From Trichopria drosophilae (lineage: Eukaryota; Arthropoda; Insecta; Hymenoptera; Diapriidae): 64,000 nt of DNA. Of the stretch, positions 46,196 to 57,339 are shown piece after piece. The notes beneath the pieces are model-generated. The model made no database searches. It was given only the letters and a program-made list of their open reading frames with translations, and was not told the origin of the DNA. A program made the translations under genes and the position numbers. Each line of letters begins with the position of its first letter. Positions within the stretch are counted from its first letter, which is position 1. The DNA is taken from contig CM059585.1 in assembly GCA_030407085.1 (NCBI GenBank), forward strand, positions 91,464,501 through 91,528,500, written 5' to 3'.

Positions 46196-46389
46196 TTAGC
46201 AGATTTCCCTGCAGCCTCCCAAAACCCGCCCATATGCCGAGAGTGTGGTGGAATAAAATTCCATTTAATCGAATGTTCCGTCGCAAATTCTAAAATTTTA
46301 GCCTTGATTTCAGATTCTGACAACGTTTTTACTATTCTGCGAAGTTCATTATTTGCCCCTTCAAAATTCTTACCATTGTCTGAGGACAA
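46174..46389 (-). CDS. pol: BEL integrase core, second aspartate and glutamate
   Basis: 71 codons in frame with the previous piece. SDNGKNFEGANNEL carries the second catalytic aspartate, and HMGGFWEAAGKSAK carries the glutamate, so the D,D,E set is complete across the fragments. The frame shifts near 46190, just after KSAK. Confidence 0.85.
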   Translation of the reverse strand: MSSDNGKNFEGANNELRRIVKTLSESEIKAKILEFATEHSIKWNFIPPHSRHMGGFWEAAGKSAKCHLKQC

Positions 46390-46422
46390 CGTCTCACATT
46401 AACCACGGCGCACTATAAATCG

Positions 46423-46899
46423 CTAGAACGCGTTGAGAAACGCATTTGTTGTTAGATCTGAAACCAATTCTAAATGAACTGCTTTTACAGCCATACATAC
46501 AAATACACAAAGATACGCTTTGCTAATTTTATTTCTAGATATCTTAATATTATTCGGTCCAGCGTAATCCACCACTGTATGCAAAAAGGGTCTCGAAGGA
46601 GTTACGCGGTTAGCCGGAAGACTACCCATCAATTGAGATGAATGCATAGGCTTAAGCCTAAAACATAATATACATTTCCGCAGAACTTGTCTAATCGAAC
46701 TTTTAGCTGACAGTATCCAATATGTATTACGCAACGTTGCTAAAATTAGAGATATTCCCGCGTGAAGATTCTGATAGTGACAGTCTCGTATGATTAGTTT
46801 CGTCATCACGTGATTCGAGGAAAGGATTATGGGAAAGCGTTGTGAATAAGATAGCGGTGCGCTAGCGAAGCTTCCACCCACCGAGCAAGCCATTGTCAT
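46423..46899 (-). CDS. pol: BEL integrase zinc-binding and core start
   Basis: 158 codons. The H2C2 finger is visible (SNHVMTKLIIRDCHYQNLHAG, then CILC), followed by the core with its first catalytic aspartate in HTVVDYAGPN. It ends at a TAG (46423-46425) in the AFxRF region, and a second in-frame TAA follows 24 bases later (46399-46401). The integrase would insert the DNA copy, making the 5-bp duplication seen at the ends. Confidence 0.85.
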   Translation of the reverse strand: MTMACSVGGSFASAPLSYSQRFPIILSSNHVMTKLIIRDCHYQNLHAGISLILATLRNTYWILSAKSSIRQVLRKCILCFRLKPMHSSQLMGSLPANRVTPSRPFLHTVVDYAGPNNIKISRNKISKAYLCVFVCMAVKAVHLELVSDLTTNAFLNAF

Positions 46900-47416
46900 C
46901 TAAAAAAGGGTTCAGAGTCAATATTTTACTTTTCGTATCAATGGGCTTTCCCTTTCGAAGATTGTAGATTTCTTGACCAAATTCTTGTTTTTGATGCATC
47001 TTCACCAAAGCCGCTGAGGCAATCTCCATTTCTTCAATCATTAAACCCTCGGTTTCTCGAAAAGTTTTACGTTGCTTGCTTAACGCATTGTTCTTGAAAC
47101 GAAGGCAATACGCTACAATTCTACGCAGTTTTCTCCATGACGAATACTTTTCAAACATTGAAAAATCTGTCGTCGCTGTAAATGTTAATACGAGCTGCCT
47201 TTCTTCTGGTGCTTCTGTGACAGGAATGTCACAAACTGGCCAACCAGTCATATTCCCTTGCAACCACGATGGACCATTCCACCATAGTTTGCAGTTAACA
47301 AGGTCATCTGGATTAACTCCTCTTGATATAAAATCGGCTGGATTTTGATCTGATTGTACATGCTTCCAGTTTTCTCTCGATGTCAACCTCTGAATTTCTG
47401 CAACTCGATTGCTCAC
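46862..47416 (-). CDS. pol: BEL RNase H end and connection to integrase
   Basis: 184 codons, in frame with the preceding fragment across its stop. It begins SNRVAEIQRLTS and contains NPADFISRGV and LWWNGPSWL, signatures of the BEL/Pao RNase H to integrase connection. The NGLL block that precedes the integrase zinc finger is present, then the frame shifts near 46885 and ends out of frame. Confidence 0.85.
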   Translation of the reverse strand: MSNRVAEIQRLTSRENWKHVQSDQNPADFISRGVNPDDLVNCKLWWNGPSWLQGNMTGWPVCDIPVTEAPEERQLVLTFTATTDFSMFEKYSSWRKLRRIVAYCLRFKNNALSKQRKTFRETEGLMIEEMEIASAALVKMHQKQEFGQEIYNLRKGKPIDTKSKILTLNPFLDDNGLLGGWKLR

Positions 47417-47488
47417 GAAGGTATGCCATCTAGAGGCTTCACCGTGGATCCACGCTAATGTGATTGTAGAATCACTCCAGAAGAAGGC

Positions 47489-48193
47489 TTAGTCTATTTC
47501 CAACATCAGGGCTTCTTTTACCTTAGAATATAATAAAACTAATAATGGGGCTCCACAGAGTTCCAATCTAGGAAGGCTTACCGATTTCAGCGGTGCAACG
47601 CGTGATCGTGCACACAGTAATCTTACCAAGACTACTCCATGCTTCTCGACGGAACACATTCTCTTGATATTACCTGGTACTGGTGCATCCCACTGCAGCT
47701 TCAATTTCCATAAGTGTTGCAACAGAATCTTTGCTCGAACTGTTACCAGGCCAATCAATCCTAACGGGTCATAAATCGTTGACAACATTGATAGGAAAAT
47801 TCGTTTCGTGACTACCGTCATACTGGGATCACGTGTCGATTTATACGTCAATCGATCATTTATTGGCTGCCAAATTAACCCCAATGTCTTGATTTCTGTC
47901 ATTTCATACTCTCGATGTTCAACCCTCGACTTATCAAAGTTGGTCACGATTTTCTGAAGATTCATTCCAGCTGAACCTAAGATCTGTACAATGTCCTCTG
48001 TCACTTGGGAAACTTCCATTTGTGTTTGCCCACCGGTAATTAGATCGTCGGCATAAAAATCTTTCTTCATAACTTGTGACGCACGATGATGAGTTCCCTG
48101 AAACTCCTGAGCTAATTTTACTAGGCAACGGGTAGCTAAATACGGAGCAGATGCGACTCCATACGTAACAGTATTGAGCTTGTACGTTTCCAT
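47489..48193 (-). CDS. pol: BEL reverse transcriptase C-terminal half and start of RNase H
   Basis: 234 codons in the shifted frame. It opens just before LNTVTYGVASAPYLATRCL and contains motif C as FYADDLITGG (YADD, the polymerase active site). The Pao-family domain follows (STIYDPLGLIGLVTVRAKILLQ near residue 135, and SLPRLELCGAPLL near 203). It stops at an in-frame TAA (47489-47491) within RNase H; reading on in the same frame gives the expected WSDSTITLAWI motif before the next fragment. Confidence 0.9.
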   Translation of the reverse strand: METYKLNTVTYGVASAPYLATRCLVKLAQEFQGTHHRASQVMKKDFYADDLITGGQTQMEVSQVTEDIVQILGSAGMNLQKIVTNFDKSRVEHREYEMTEIKTLGLIWQPINDRLTYKSTRDPSMTVVTKRIFLSMLSTIYDPLGLIGLVTVRAKILLQHLWKLKLQWDAPVPGNIKRMCSVEKHGVVLVRLLCARSRVAPLKSVSLPRLELCGAPLLVLLYSKVKEALMLEID

Positions 48194-48726
48194 GGGCTTG
48201 CTTGGTTCATCCCACCATAATATGCATTGCAGATGCCGTTGACATGAACTTGTCGGTACATTTTTACAATGTCATCTGCCAATACATATTGATGTTTTCT
48301 GAAACGCAGAATGATTTCAAAAAGCTCCGGTTGCACTGTAGGGCCTACCATTAAACAGTTGTTAAGTGACGCTCCTGACGTCGTTTTGTAAGAAGCGTCA
48401 AACACCACCCTCAACTTTGTTGTCCTACTGGCTTCCTTCACGACTGCATGATGTGGGAGATAATTGATGGTTTCGTCCACAGCGTCTTCAGGTACCTTTG
48501 TCGTGTGCCCTAATTTACAGTACTCGCTAATGAAATCATGATAGCGTTGCTTAAATAAGCTATCCGATTTAAATTTTCGCTCCATTGCAAGCAATCTTGT
48601 CTCTGCTCCTGCTCTAGATTCTCCTAATTCTTCGGGATCCTTGCACAATGGGAGACTAACCTCGAATTTTCCATCTGTGCTTCCTTTGCAAGTTGACATA
48701 AATATCCGCTCACATTTCGTTTCCAC
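48136..48726 (-). CDS. pol: BEL reverse transcriptase, N-terminal half
   Basis: 196 codons, in frame with the protease fragment across one stop. It has the BEL/Pao landmarks HHAVVKEAS, LRVVFDAS, GASLNNCLMVGPTVQ, and motif A LADDIVKMYRQVHV with its catalytic aspartate. After QVHVNGICN the reading frame shifts near 48240, so the last 25 or so residues are out of frame. The polymerase would copy the RNA genome to DNA if intact. Confidence 0.9.
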   Translation of the reverse strand: METKCERIFMSTCKGSTDGKFEVSLPLCKDPEELGESRAGAETRLLAMERKFKSDSLFKQRYHDFISEYCKLGHTTKVPEDAVDETINYLPHHAVVKEASRTTKLRVVFDASYKTTSGASLNNCLMVGPTVQPELFEIILRFRKHQYVLADDIVKMYRQVHVNGICNAYYGGMNQASPWKRTSSILLRMESHLLRI

Positions 48727-48738
48727 AGTCGACTTAAC

Positions 48739-49692
48739 TTAACTTGATGTTACTTCATTAATCTGCCAAAATCTCTCCAATTGGGCATGTAATGTTGATT
48801 CCGTTACGAATCCACAAAACGAATTTCCTGGATTCGAGTTCAGTTGCCCACCGACGATCCATCCAAATTTCGTGAATTGTAACACCGGGTACTCTTGACC
48901 TTTCTTGAAATGCTGTGGTTCAAGACACTCCCAAAACACAGATGTCCCTAATAAAAGGTCTACCGTTTTCGGAACATGGAAGTCAGGACCTGCTAACTGT
49001 ATATTTTCAGGGATAGTGATTTCATTGATTCTAATTTGTTTCGTCGGGATGTAGTGAGATATGTTGTTCATGATGAAAAACACTGTCTGTATAGAGTAAT
49101 CACTTTGTCTAGATACAGTAATACCGTTAACATAAGTTGAGGTCTGTGTCTGCGTTAAGTCAACATCAGAAATGAGATGCGTTGAATAATACTGTTTTAA
49201 ACCAAGTCTAGCGCATAAATTCTTCGTCATAAAGTTTGGCATCGATCCATTGTCTAACAAGGCTCTAGCTCTCACTAATTGACCTAACTTATTCTTTACA
49301 TATACTATCACAGTTGACAATATTTTCTCACTTGAGTGCTTATGACTTAACATCGAAATAGATACTGGCGCTAGGCATGGTTTATTTGTGCTCTGACTGT
49401 CTTCTCTTCTAACATGATCGTGGTTAGCTTGATTTACACGAGTTTTCGATTTATTAGGCACATGTAACAATGTGTGATGTTTTGCATAACAAAGCCTACA
49501 CGTTCTCACCGATTTACATTCTCGTGACGTATGTTTTATGCCGAGACAGTTAAAGCACAATCCCCACTCCTTTACTTTATTTCTCCTTTCATTAACTGCT
49601 AATCTACGGAACTGTCTGCACAGATGAATACGATGATTTTGACGACACATAACACACTCATCATTATGTTCGCCCATTGCCAGATAAGACAA
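48739..49692 (-). CDS. BEL zinc knuckles and aspartic protease fragment
   Basis: 317 codons in the same frame as the upstream Gag part. Cys/His knuckles come first (CVMCRQNHRIHLC, then CFNCLGIKHTSREC and CRLCYAKHHTLLH, within residues 12-78) and would bind RNA. A retropepsin-like DUF1758 region starts near residue 143 with ALLDNGSMPNFMT. The expected active-site triad is D-S/T-G, but here it is D-N-G, which may abolish activity. The segment LQFTKFGWIVGG near residue 275 is typical of the linker before BEL reverse transcriptase. It ends at an in-frame TAA (48739-48741). Confidence 0.85.
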   Translation of the reverse strand: MSYLAMGEHNDECVMCRQNHRIHLCRQFRRLAVNERRNKVKEWGLCFNCLGIKHTSRECKSVRTCRLCYAKHHTLLHVPNKSKTRVNQANHDHVRREDSQSTNKPCLAPVSISMLSHKHSSEKILSTVIVYVKNKLGQLVRARALLDNGSMPNFMTKNLCARLGLKQYYSTHLISDVDLTQTQTSTYVNGITVSRQSDYSIQTVFFIMNNISHYIPTKQIRINEITIPENIQLAGPDFHVPKTVDLLLGTSVFWECLEPQHFKKGQEYPVLQFTKFGWIVGGQLNSNPGNSFCGFVTESTLHAQLERFWQINEVTSS

Positions 49693-49710
49693 CGTATTTA
49701 TATCCTTTTT

Positions 49711-50637
49711 CTATCCAAAATGTTTGTCAGTTGCATTTACATGAATCAAGTTCGTAGAAATAGCTTCAAGCATTTGACAACGCGTATCCAAGAAATCAAA
49801 CAAATCTTTTATTTTTAATGATGTTTGAGAGACAATCTTTGCCTCCCATTCGCGTTTTGTTGCATTGTCAAACCTTGTTGCCGCTAAATAAATTAATAAC
49901 GTGTCCCATTTGTCGACAGGTTCTTTCAATTGATCAAGTATTCGTGTATGTTTTTGCAACCCGTCAGATAACGCACACAGAGAACTTGCAGAGTCTTTAT
50001 TTACTTGTGGCAAATTAAACACATGATGATTAATAATCAAGCGCGAATTATGATAACGTTTTTTTAAAAGATCTAAAACCAAACTATAATTTTCTGTCGT
50101 GACTTCAAACGAATTGATATAATCTTTTGCTTTACCGGTTAAAGCTGATTGCAAGTAGTGAAATTTAGTCACTGGATCTAATGCAACATTTTTATCTACC
50201 ATTGCACTAAATATATCATAAAAACTTTGCCACCGTTCATAACTTCCGTCAAAATTAGGAAGCGTAATTATGGGCAATCTAACTTGCGCTGCATTAATTG
50301 CATTGCCATTCAAATTTATCGATGGTTGAGTAACTGGTGGTGCAGTTCGCGACAATTCTTTGCAACGTTCTTTCTTTTGTCGCGCTACAGTTTGTGTTGC
50401 AAAAAACGCATTTTCAAAATTTTCCCGTTCTGCCTCTTCCGGTTGAGGAGATAAAGCATCGATTTCATACTGCAAGTTATCAAACTCTAACCAAAGTTGA
50501 TCTAATTTTTCAATTTGAGAATCTAATTCAAATAATTTTGCAGGATTAGGTACATAAGTATCGATAAAATTCTTAAATCGCGTAGCTCGCGCTTTCAATG
50601 TTATACGTTTACGTTTCAAATCGAACAATTCCGTCAT
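49711..50637 (-). CDS. gag: BEL Gag, N-terminal and DUF1759 part
   Basis: 308 codons from the first ATG. An N-terminal charged coiled-coil-like region (about residues 35-75, with LDSQIEKLDQLW) precedes the DUF1759 capsid-like domain that begins with LPNFDGSYERWQSFYDIF (about residue 128). It includes KFHYLQSALTGKAKDYI, typical of BEL/Pao and other insect retroelement Gag proteins. Capsid assembly in the cytoplasm is its expected role. The frame ends in a TAG at 49711-49713. The next fragment continues in the same frame with the zinc knuckles, so this stop splits Gag. Given five further stops it is probably a nonsense mutation. Confidence 0.9.
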   Translation of the reverse strand: MTELFDLKRKRITLKARATRFKNFIDTYVPNPAKLFELDSQIEKLDQLWLEFDNLQYEIDALSPQPEEAERENFENAFFATQTVARQKKERCKELSRTAPPVTQPSINLNGNAINAAQVRLPIITLPNFDGSYERWQSFYDIFSAMVDKNVALDPVTKFHYLQSALTGKAKDYINSFEVTTENYSLVLDLLKKRYHNSRLIINHHVFNLPQVNKDSASSLCALSDGLQKHTRILDQLKEPVDKWDTLLIYLAATRFDNATKREWEAKIVSQTSLKIKDLFDFLDTRCQMLEAISTNLIHVNATDKHFG

Positions 50638-51253
50638 TTCTGTTTCTTGAAATAATGATAGACAAATACTAAATAATAAATTTCACAATAGATGTGTACA
50701 ATAACAAATGTCTACTTGCGCGAAGACAAGTCCAAATTGTAGATGACCGCTGTTCCTTTATTTACTTCTTAGTACAATACACTTCGCTGGTAACTTGTGT
50801 CGTCGTTGTAACCCACACGCTGTCCTCCTCGCAAATGCCGATGTCGTTTCTCCAAAGTTTTGTTTGATGGTGGCGCTCCCTGGCCGTTGAAAATCTGATT
50901 GATTGTTGCAATAAATGACGCTACTGGAGAGCGTTCCCAAGATTAGTAACAAGATGGCGATTTCCTCTCGCCAAAATGTGGAAATGGCAATAATGGCTGC
51001 CGAAACCACGTTTTTCGTCGCAAACTAAATGCCGTTTTAAATGACACCTTTCACACGCGTGACTGCGTGCGGTGTTTCCAAATCAGTGTTCTTGATGTTT
51101 AGTGAACGATCCTGTTCACTTAAGTCCAGATTTTATTTCAGATTGATCTTCATTTGAACTACGAATATGCTTCACTTTATGAGCACAATTTTTTATCATG
51201 CTTTTCTCCAATACAACACGTACACTTTATGCACTCTTCGTCACTGATAAAAT
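50638..51253 (-). other. BEL untranslated leader
   Basis: About 0.6 kb between the primer binding site and the gag start. The 83-codon frame at 50758-51009 has no gag features and is probably not a gene; packaging signals would be expected here. Confidence 0.55.
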
Positions 51254-51271
51254 ATCGGGCTCGAAGGAACA
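51254..51271 (-). promoter_or_regulatory. BEL primer binding site, likely tRNA-Tyr
   Basis: Three bases inside the 5' LTR the minus strand reads TGTTCCTTCGAGCCCGAT. From memory, the complement of the insect tRNA-Tyr 3' end is TGGTCCTTCGAGCCGGA, so 15-16 of 17-18 positions agree. Two mismatches suggest decay. Confidence 0.6.
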
Positions 51272-51274
51272 TTA

Positions 51275-51544
51275 TGTTGCACGTTGAGTGCGATGAGAGG
51301 GCAAAAAAAGATGCACGGTTACTCGAGAAAACTTTCGCGTAATTCAAGACGATTTATTCAGTGGCAAATGATACATTATCACGCGTGTGAATCGTTTCGT
51401 GTGATGCGTTGCATGGCTCGAGAGCGATTGACTGGTCCAACTTATAGTTAGCGTCACTTAGAAGAGATGGCGCTTGCATCGCATCACTAAATAATATTCA
51501 AATTTTATACAACGCTTTGTGTACATCGATATGACGATTTAACA
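51275..51544 (-). repeat. BEL 5' LTR with TATA box and polyadenylation signal
   Basis: On the minus strand it has TATAAAA (51503-51509) followed about 150 bases later by AATAAA (51353-51358), the expected order for U3 promoter and R/U5 polyadenylation signal. It is 270 bp, equal to its partner. Confidence 0.95.
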
Positions 51545-51549
51545 ACAAA

Positions 51550-52129
51550 AAACGTCATTTTTCGTTATGTTATAATTTCTACATGAATGTTTAATTGAGG
51601 TGTCGGCCATACAGGCATTCGTATAGATTAAGAATCTTTTTGATTTTTTTTCCCGATGTTTCCAAGATGAGAAATGGGAGTCAACCTTTTTTATTATTTT
51701 ATCAAAAATCAATTTTTGTATTAAAAACATACCTAATAACGGCCGATTGGATTCCGGTCAGAATCCAGCGTTTTCCTCAGATTAAAAAACGTGACCAATT
51801 ATTTATTTGTTATTTGGTTTATTTTTTATATTATTTATATATTATTTATAGATAAAAATGCAAAATGCGAATCAATGATCTGGTGCCCACTTTGCGATTT
51901 ATATCATTTTTTTTTAGTACTGCGTAACAAGTGGCTTTTCCTCCAATTAGATGCCTCTAATGTAGTGGTCTCGGTAGTAACCGTTCACGTACATCCCGAC
52001 AGTACACGGTGCGGTCATTACTACTTAGATTACTGTTTTTGCCTAACATTTAGGTTTTAGTTCTCTTATTCTAACTGAATTTATAATTTTCGTGCGGGCA
52101 TGTAAAGGGACGTAATATATTTTCGTCTC
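51550..52129. other. AT-rich spacer between BEL and LINE
   Basis: No gene is evident. 52007-52075 weakly resembles 40286-40440 and may be a degraded dispersed repeat. Confidence 0.4.
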
Positions 52130-52747
52130 ATGTGCGTCCATTTTTTTATCGACAATGAGTGGTCATTCTCTAATCATGTCCGCAAGAAATGTGCCGTCTC
52201 CTTTATGCAGCTACGTTTGCTGTTCCCATTCAGGCATATTTTGTCGTCTACTGTCAAACTAAAACTATGCGAATCATTGGTTCCAGTACACATTATGTAC
52301 TGCCTTTCGGTATACGGTACTTGCCTGAATGGTGATAGTAAACGAAAAATACAATCTGTGCAAAACGCATGTCTCCGATATGCCTTCGGAGTTCGGAAAT
52401 TTGAACATATTTCTCCGGCATTAGCTAGCTCTGGGTGGCTTAAAATAGAATTTCAGCAAAAAGTACGAATTTTAACGCTTGTTTGTCGGCTGCTTGCATC
52501 AGGGACTCCTGAATATCTAGCTGCGAAATTACGAGTGTTAGGGCAATCCAGGTCCAATCCGCGACGCGCCATTTCCGCTACACTGAAACACCCTCGTTGT
52601 AATTCGGCGAAATATAAAGGTTCTTTTTCTTGTATAGCTGCTAAGATTTTCAATGCTTTGCCTCTTGGAATTAGAACGTCTGTCTCATCGGCCAACACTT
52701 TCGTATCTCGTGTTAAGACACACTTTTTAGCACTTCAAAACGAGTAA
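52130..52747 (+). pseudogene. LINE reverse transcriptase C-terminal fragment
   Basis: 205 codons. FIDNEWSFSNHVRKKC is the segment following the catalytic region of Jockey/CR1/I-type reverse transcriptases. Then QSVQNACLRYAFGVRKFEHI, LASGTPEYLAAKL and the terminal IFNALPLGIR follow in order. The palm with its catalytic aspartates and the endonuclease are missing through 5' truncation, so it is inactive. The first ATG is probably internal. It differs strongly from the LINE fragment at 11388 and is a different family. Confidence 0.85.
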
Positions 52748-52911
52748 TCTTATTGTTTTAGCGGTTGCTTATGTTAGTAATATGTTATCATTGTATCTCT
52801 GTATTTGCGCGGTTAGGCTGCAAAGCAGCAGTGAATTGCTGAGCCTCGCCGATTTGCTATGTATTTTTATGGCAATAAAGTCGTTTATTATTATTATTAT
52901 TATTATTATTA
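52130..52911 (+). mobile_element. 5'-truncated LINE with (TTA)n tail
   Basis: The coding remnant (52130-52747) is followed by a 3' untranslated region with a hairpin (GGCTGCAAAGCAGCAG ... TTGCTGAGCC, about 52817-52847), AATAAAG (52874) and a (TTA)n tail (52885-52910). This is the end structure of an insect LINE. The 5' break lies near 52140 in the reverse transcriptase domain. I could not identify a target duplication. Confidence 0.8.
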
Positions 52912-53983
<1,072 letters not shown>

Positions 53984-55442
53984 TAGTGCTTAGAATTGCC
54001 GTTACAGAGCCTGAATATTAAAAATTTTATTCAGTCATCTTTTATTTACGTTTTTTAGTGAAATGTCCTACCTTATTAACAGCGAACTACTTTACAAAAG
54101 TCAAAGGAAAAAAACAATTGTTTTATACAGGATATTTGTATTCATTGCTAAAAATCGGAAAAAAATTTGTTTATCATTCACTTGCATTGTTGACAATCAT
54201 TGACACAGATTTAAGATTTAGTTTATGATACAACTAATGTTATTACACTTGATTTTCAAAATACAATATACTTCGATACACTAAAAATAATGTTGAATTT
54301 GTTAAATGTTGAAATTGCAAATGTCAACATTTCACAATGTTAATTAGACCTGCTACCACAGATATACACCATTCTCAATATTTATGAAATTATTAAGTTG
54401 AGGTTTCATCGTTTTCAAGATTAATTAAATCATTAAAATTAGGATGTGTACGGAGTGAGAATTCTCACATTTCGAGTGTGATGCAAACATGTTTTGTATT
54501 AGTATCACGAAATATACTTGAAAGTATATAAGACGAATATACCTAGTTAGTTATGAAACTATGAAATGACTTTCGACATGTACAAGATGAATTATAGTTC
54601 CAAGAACTTTACAGTGAACAACTTTAGTAATGGAATTTAATAACTTGTGATTGATAATAACGTTTATATAGGTGACATTTCCCGCTTTTCATCATGTTCC
54701 AAAGTAAAATTTAAATATTCATATTTATATGTTTCAATTTATATCTAATATTGAAATAAACATTAGTTAAGGTATATATTTCAATCATATAAAATAGTAT
54801 AACATTACCCAATCGAGGAGGGGTAATAGAACTATTATAAAAATAGAGCAGCATGCAAAATAAAAGAATCGTTAATCTAACAAAATTAATGGATATTATA
54901 TGTTATTTATGTACGTTTATTAAAGACATTCTTTTAGATGGAGAGAAAAAGTATTCTATTTAATTACAAAAAGCAACTATAAAAGTTATATACACATTCT
55001 ACTAAATAAAATATGATTGAACGTTTCTTTAAAATGTTGTCTCGTGTAATTATGCACCATATATGATGTACATTATACCATCTAGCATGTTTTGTCATGT
55101 TTAGTGTCATGAACATACCAAATTTGTTTATATTGATGCAAGAAACTTTATTTTTTAACAATAAAATAAACGTTTAGTTAAGACTACAAATAATTGTAGA
55201 CATATGTGATCTAAAAATAAATGAATTATAAATATTTTTAATGATTTTCGTAACCTTTTAAAAATAGTTGCTCCTCCTTGAACTTCCTAAAATATCTATA
55301 GAAGTATTTCCTATTTCCCACTTTTTATAGTTAATATAGTTCGAATTATTTAAAACCGTTTGCTCGACTGTCGTTGTTCTTCAATATTCATAGTCTAGTT
55401 CTCTTCATTAAGAATTGTTTAATGGCTATTCATGAGTTAGTG
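53984..55442. other. AT-rich non-coding sequence, nothing recognised
   Basis: A TACACTAAAAATAATGTTGAA segment (54278) looks like one end of a CACTR-type MITE, but I found no partner end. Confidence 0.4.
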
Positions 55443-55571
55443 CACAGCGAGAAAAATATTGTAACCGATAACATACTGAAGTTACCGGATGTCACTATGG
55501 TGCTGGCTACCATCAGATGTTATCTGGTACCATCAGTATGTTATCCGGTAACCTCTATTTCTTTCCGTCTG
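55443..55571. mobile_element. small palindromic MITE, TIR CAGACGGAAAGAAATA-like
   Basis: CACAGCGAGAAAAATA ... TAACCGATAACATACTGA is mirrored by TCAGTATGTTATCCGGTAACC ... TATTTCTTTCCGTCTG. Inside, ACCATCAG-ATGTTATC-TGGT motifs repeat in tandem. The ends resemble the CACGGAAAG group, but the TA flanks are not preserved, so membership is tentative. Confidence 0.6.
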
Positions 55572-56124
55572 GACTCGACTATACATTTCGTATATAATTT
55601 GCTTTGTGAAAATATAACTTATGAAGATTTAATTAATAATTTAATCTATAAAAACTTCTTTAAGTCTTCAGCTATAAAATGGCAATTTTAATTTATCAAA
55701 TAGAAGAGAAAAAAAGGTTAATGGAACCATGAAGAAAAGGTAGAAATGATTATAACATTTCATAATAGTACAATTCACATCGTGAAAAGTTGTAGTTGAA
55801 AGTATCTTATTTTTATAATTCATAATATTGTAAAATATAAAATGCAATGATTACTTTTTATGATAATAAGTAGTTATTTTCGTTTAATCACTTTTACTAA
55901 ATCTATTTTTCTAGTCAAGAATATTTCGAGTGACTATTTAACTGTAAAGTTATGGCACATTTGAGGTTATGTGCTATGTGCTATGCTGCATATTTAAGTA
56001 CCTGAAAATAGTAAGCGAAACAATGTTTTATTTTACTATGAAAATGGTTAATTTAACCATCTTTTATAATCACGTATTTTACTTTTCTAAAATGGTTCCA
56101 TTAACCTTTTTCGTTCTCTATGTG

Positions 56125-56640
56125 TAGAATCCGAAACCGAAATCAGAATTCATCAGGATTTTGAGATATTTGAGGTTATGTACCCGAAAACGCGTTTTTT
56201 GCTACGTTTGAGGTTACGCGCAGGATGCAACACTGATTTTGGCCTTCCGTAATATTTGCATCTTTTAGTACTACATTAACCCTTCAAAAGAATCTTTCTA
56301 TTTTTTATTGGTGATATATATATATATATATATATATATTCTTATATAAAACGTAATAAGCAGTCACATTGCCCTTTACAGTTTTTTAACATGTTTCTAC
56401 TTAATAATTTCTCTTGAAAATTTGTTCTTGGACGTTTCTGGGTTCTCTGAGTATACGAAAATGAAGTTACAAAATAGAGACATCGTCATTTGTAAGATGG
56501 TGGAAACAACATGGCGTATGAAATGGATAAAAAATAATATTACGATAATTATTTGTGTTTTTTAGTTTATCATATTGAATTCATTAAATCATATACCGAG
56601 AAACTTTGAAAATTGATTTCGAGTTCGTTATTAGCGACTT
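56125..56640 (+). repeat. dispersed repeat, copy 2 (partner at 1655-1945)
   Basis: It is collinear with 1655-1945 through blocks such as GTAGAATCCGAAACCGAAATC, GGATGCAACA, CCCTTCAAAA and TTGAAAATTGATTTCGA. It is longer because of an inserted segment that includes a (TA)n run (56313-56340). No coding capacity is seen. Confidence 0.6.
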
Positions 56641-57339
56641 GAAATACACACAAGTACACATTTTTAGGAAAATAATAATGTCAATATTTTTTACGAATTT
56701 TCGAAGCATCATGTACAGTAGAATTTCATTGTCCTATTCGGAGTTTTGCCTTTCACATCTTGTTTTTAAAACAAAAGCCGCAATTGTATGGTGTTCAGTT
56801 ATTTTTTAGTTGTTGTAATAAGTCATGCCGTTTTATATATCACCTAGTTTTCGCGGAGAATATACATTTAATCTTTAACAAAATGACTTAAAGAAAAATT
56901 AATATACAATTAAACCATAATTTCGTTTCGATCTATTGTAATGTGTAAAATTGTATCTGTCAAGAGCAGCTTAAAACATATTTTTGTTTTTAGATTTTTT
57001 CCGTCCTTGTTGGTGTGTCCTTTTTTTTCATCCGTATGGAAGTAAATCGTTACGAAAAACTACTCATGAGAAATGATAATGTCTTTTTTAATATGTTCTT
57101 TTATGATTTAACGTGTATCAGAGAATTACATTAAAGTTAAAGACTCATTCAATTCTTACAAATTATCGACCTAATTGAGGAATGCAAATTAAGTGAGCAG
57201 AAAGAATACCACTACAGATTTTTAGTTAATTTTGTAATATATAATATCCACTCTTCCACTTCTTTTGGCATTACAAATCTTGAGCTATTTTTAATATTTT
57301 AATTGAGGTTCATGGTTTCATACACTTGCGAATTACGGA
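56641..57339. other. AT-rich non-coding sequence, nothing recognised
   Basis: No repeat boundary or credible frame. Confidence 0.4.

Larger units (their letters stand above)
45314..51544 (-). mobile_element. BEL/Pao LTR retrotransposon, complete but inactivated
   Basis: Two 270-bp LTRs (45314-45583 and 51275-51544) with TG...CA ends enclose gag-pol on the minus strand. A perfect 5-bp duplication ACAAA flanks it (45309-45313 and 51545-51549), so it moved as one unit. My hand alignment of the LTRs gives 12 substitutions and no gaps (about 95.6% identity), so it is neither brand-new nor ancient. Gag, protease, reverse transcriptase, RNase H and integrase appear in BEL order. The reading frame is broken by in-frame stops at about 49711, 48739, 47489, 46423, 46399 and 45935, and by frameshifts near 48240, 46885 and 46190. 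No envelope gene is seen. Confidence 0.95.

Noticed and set aside
50758..51009. Extra BEL gene in the leader
   Set aside because: It lies between the primer binding site and gag, has no BEL protein motif, and is best read as untranslated leader.
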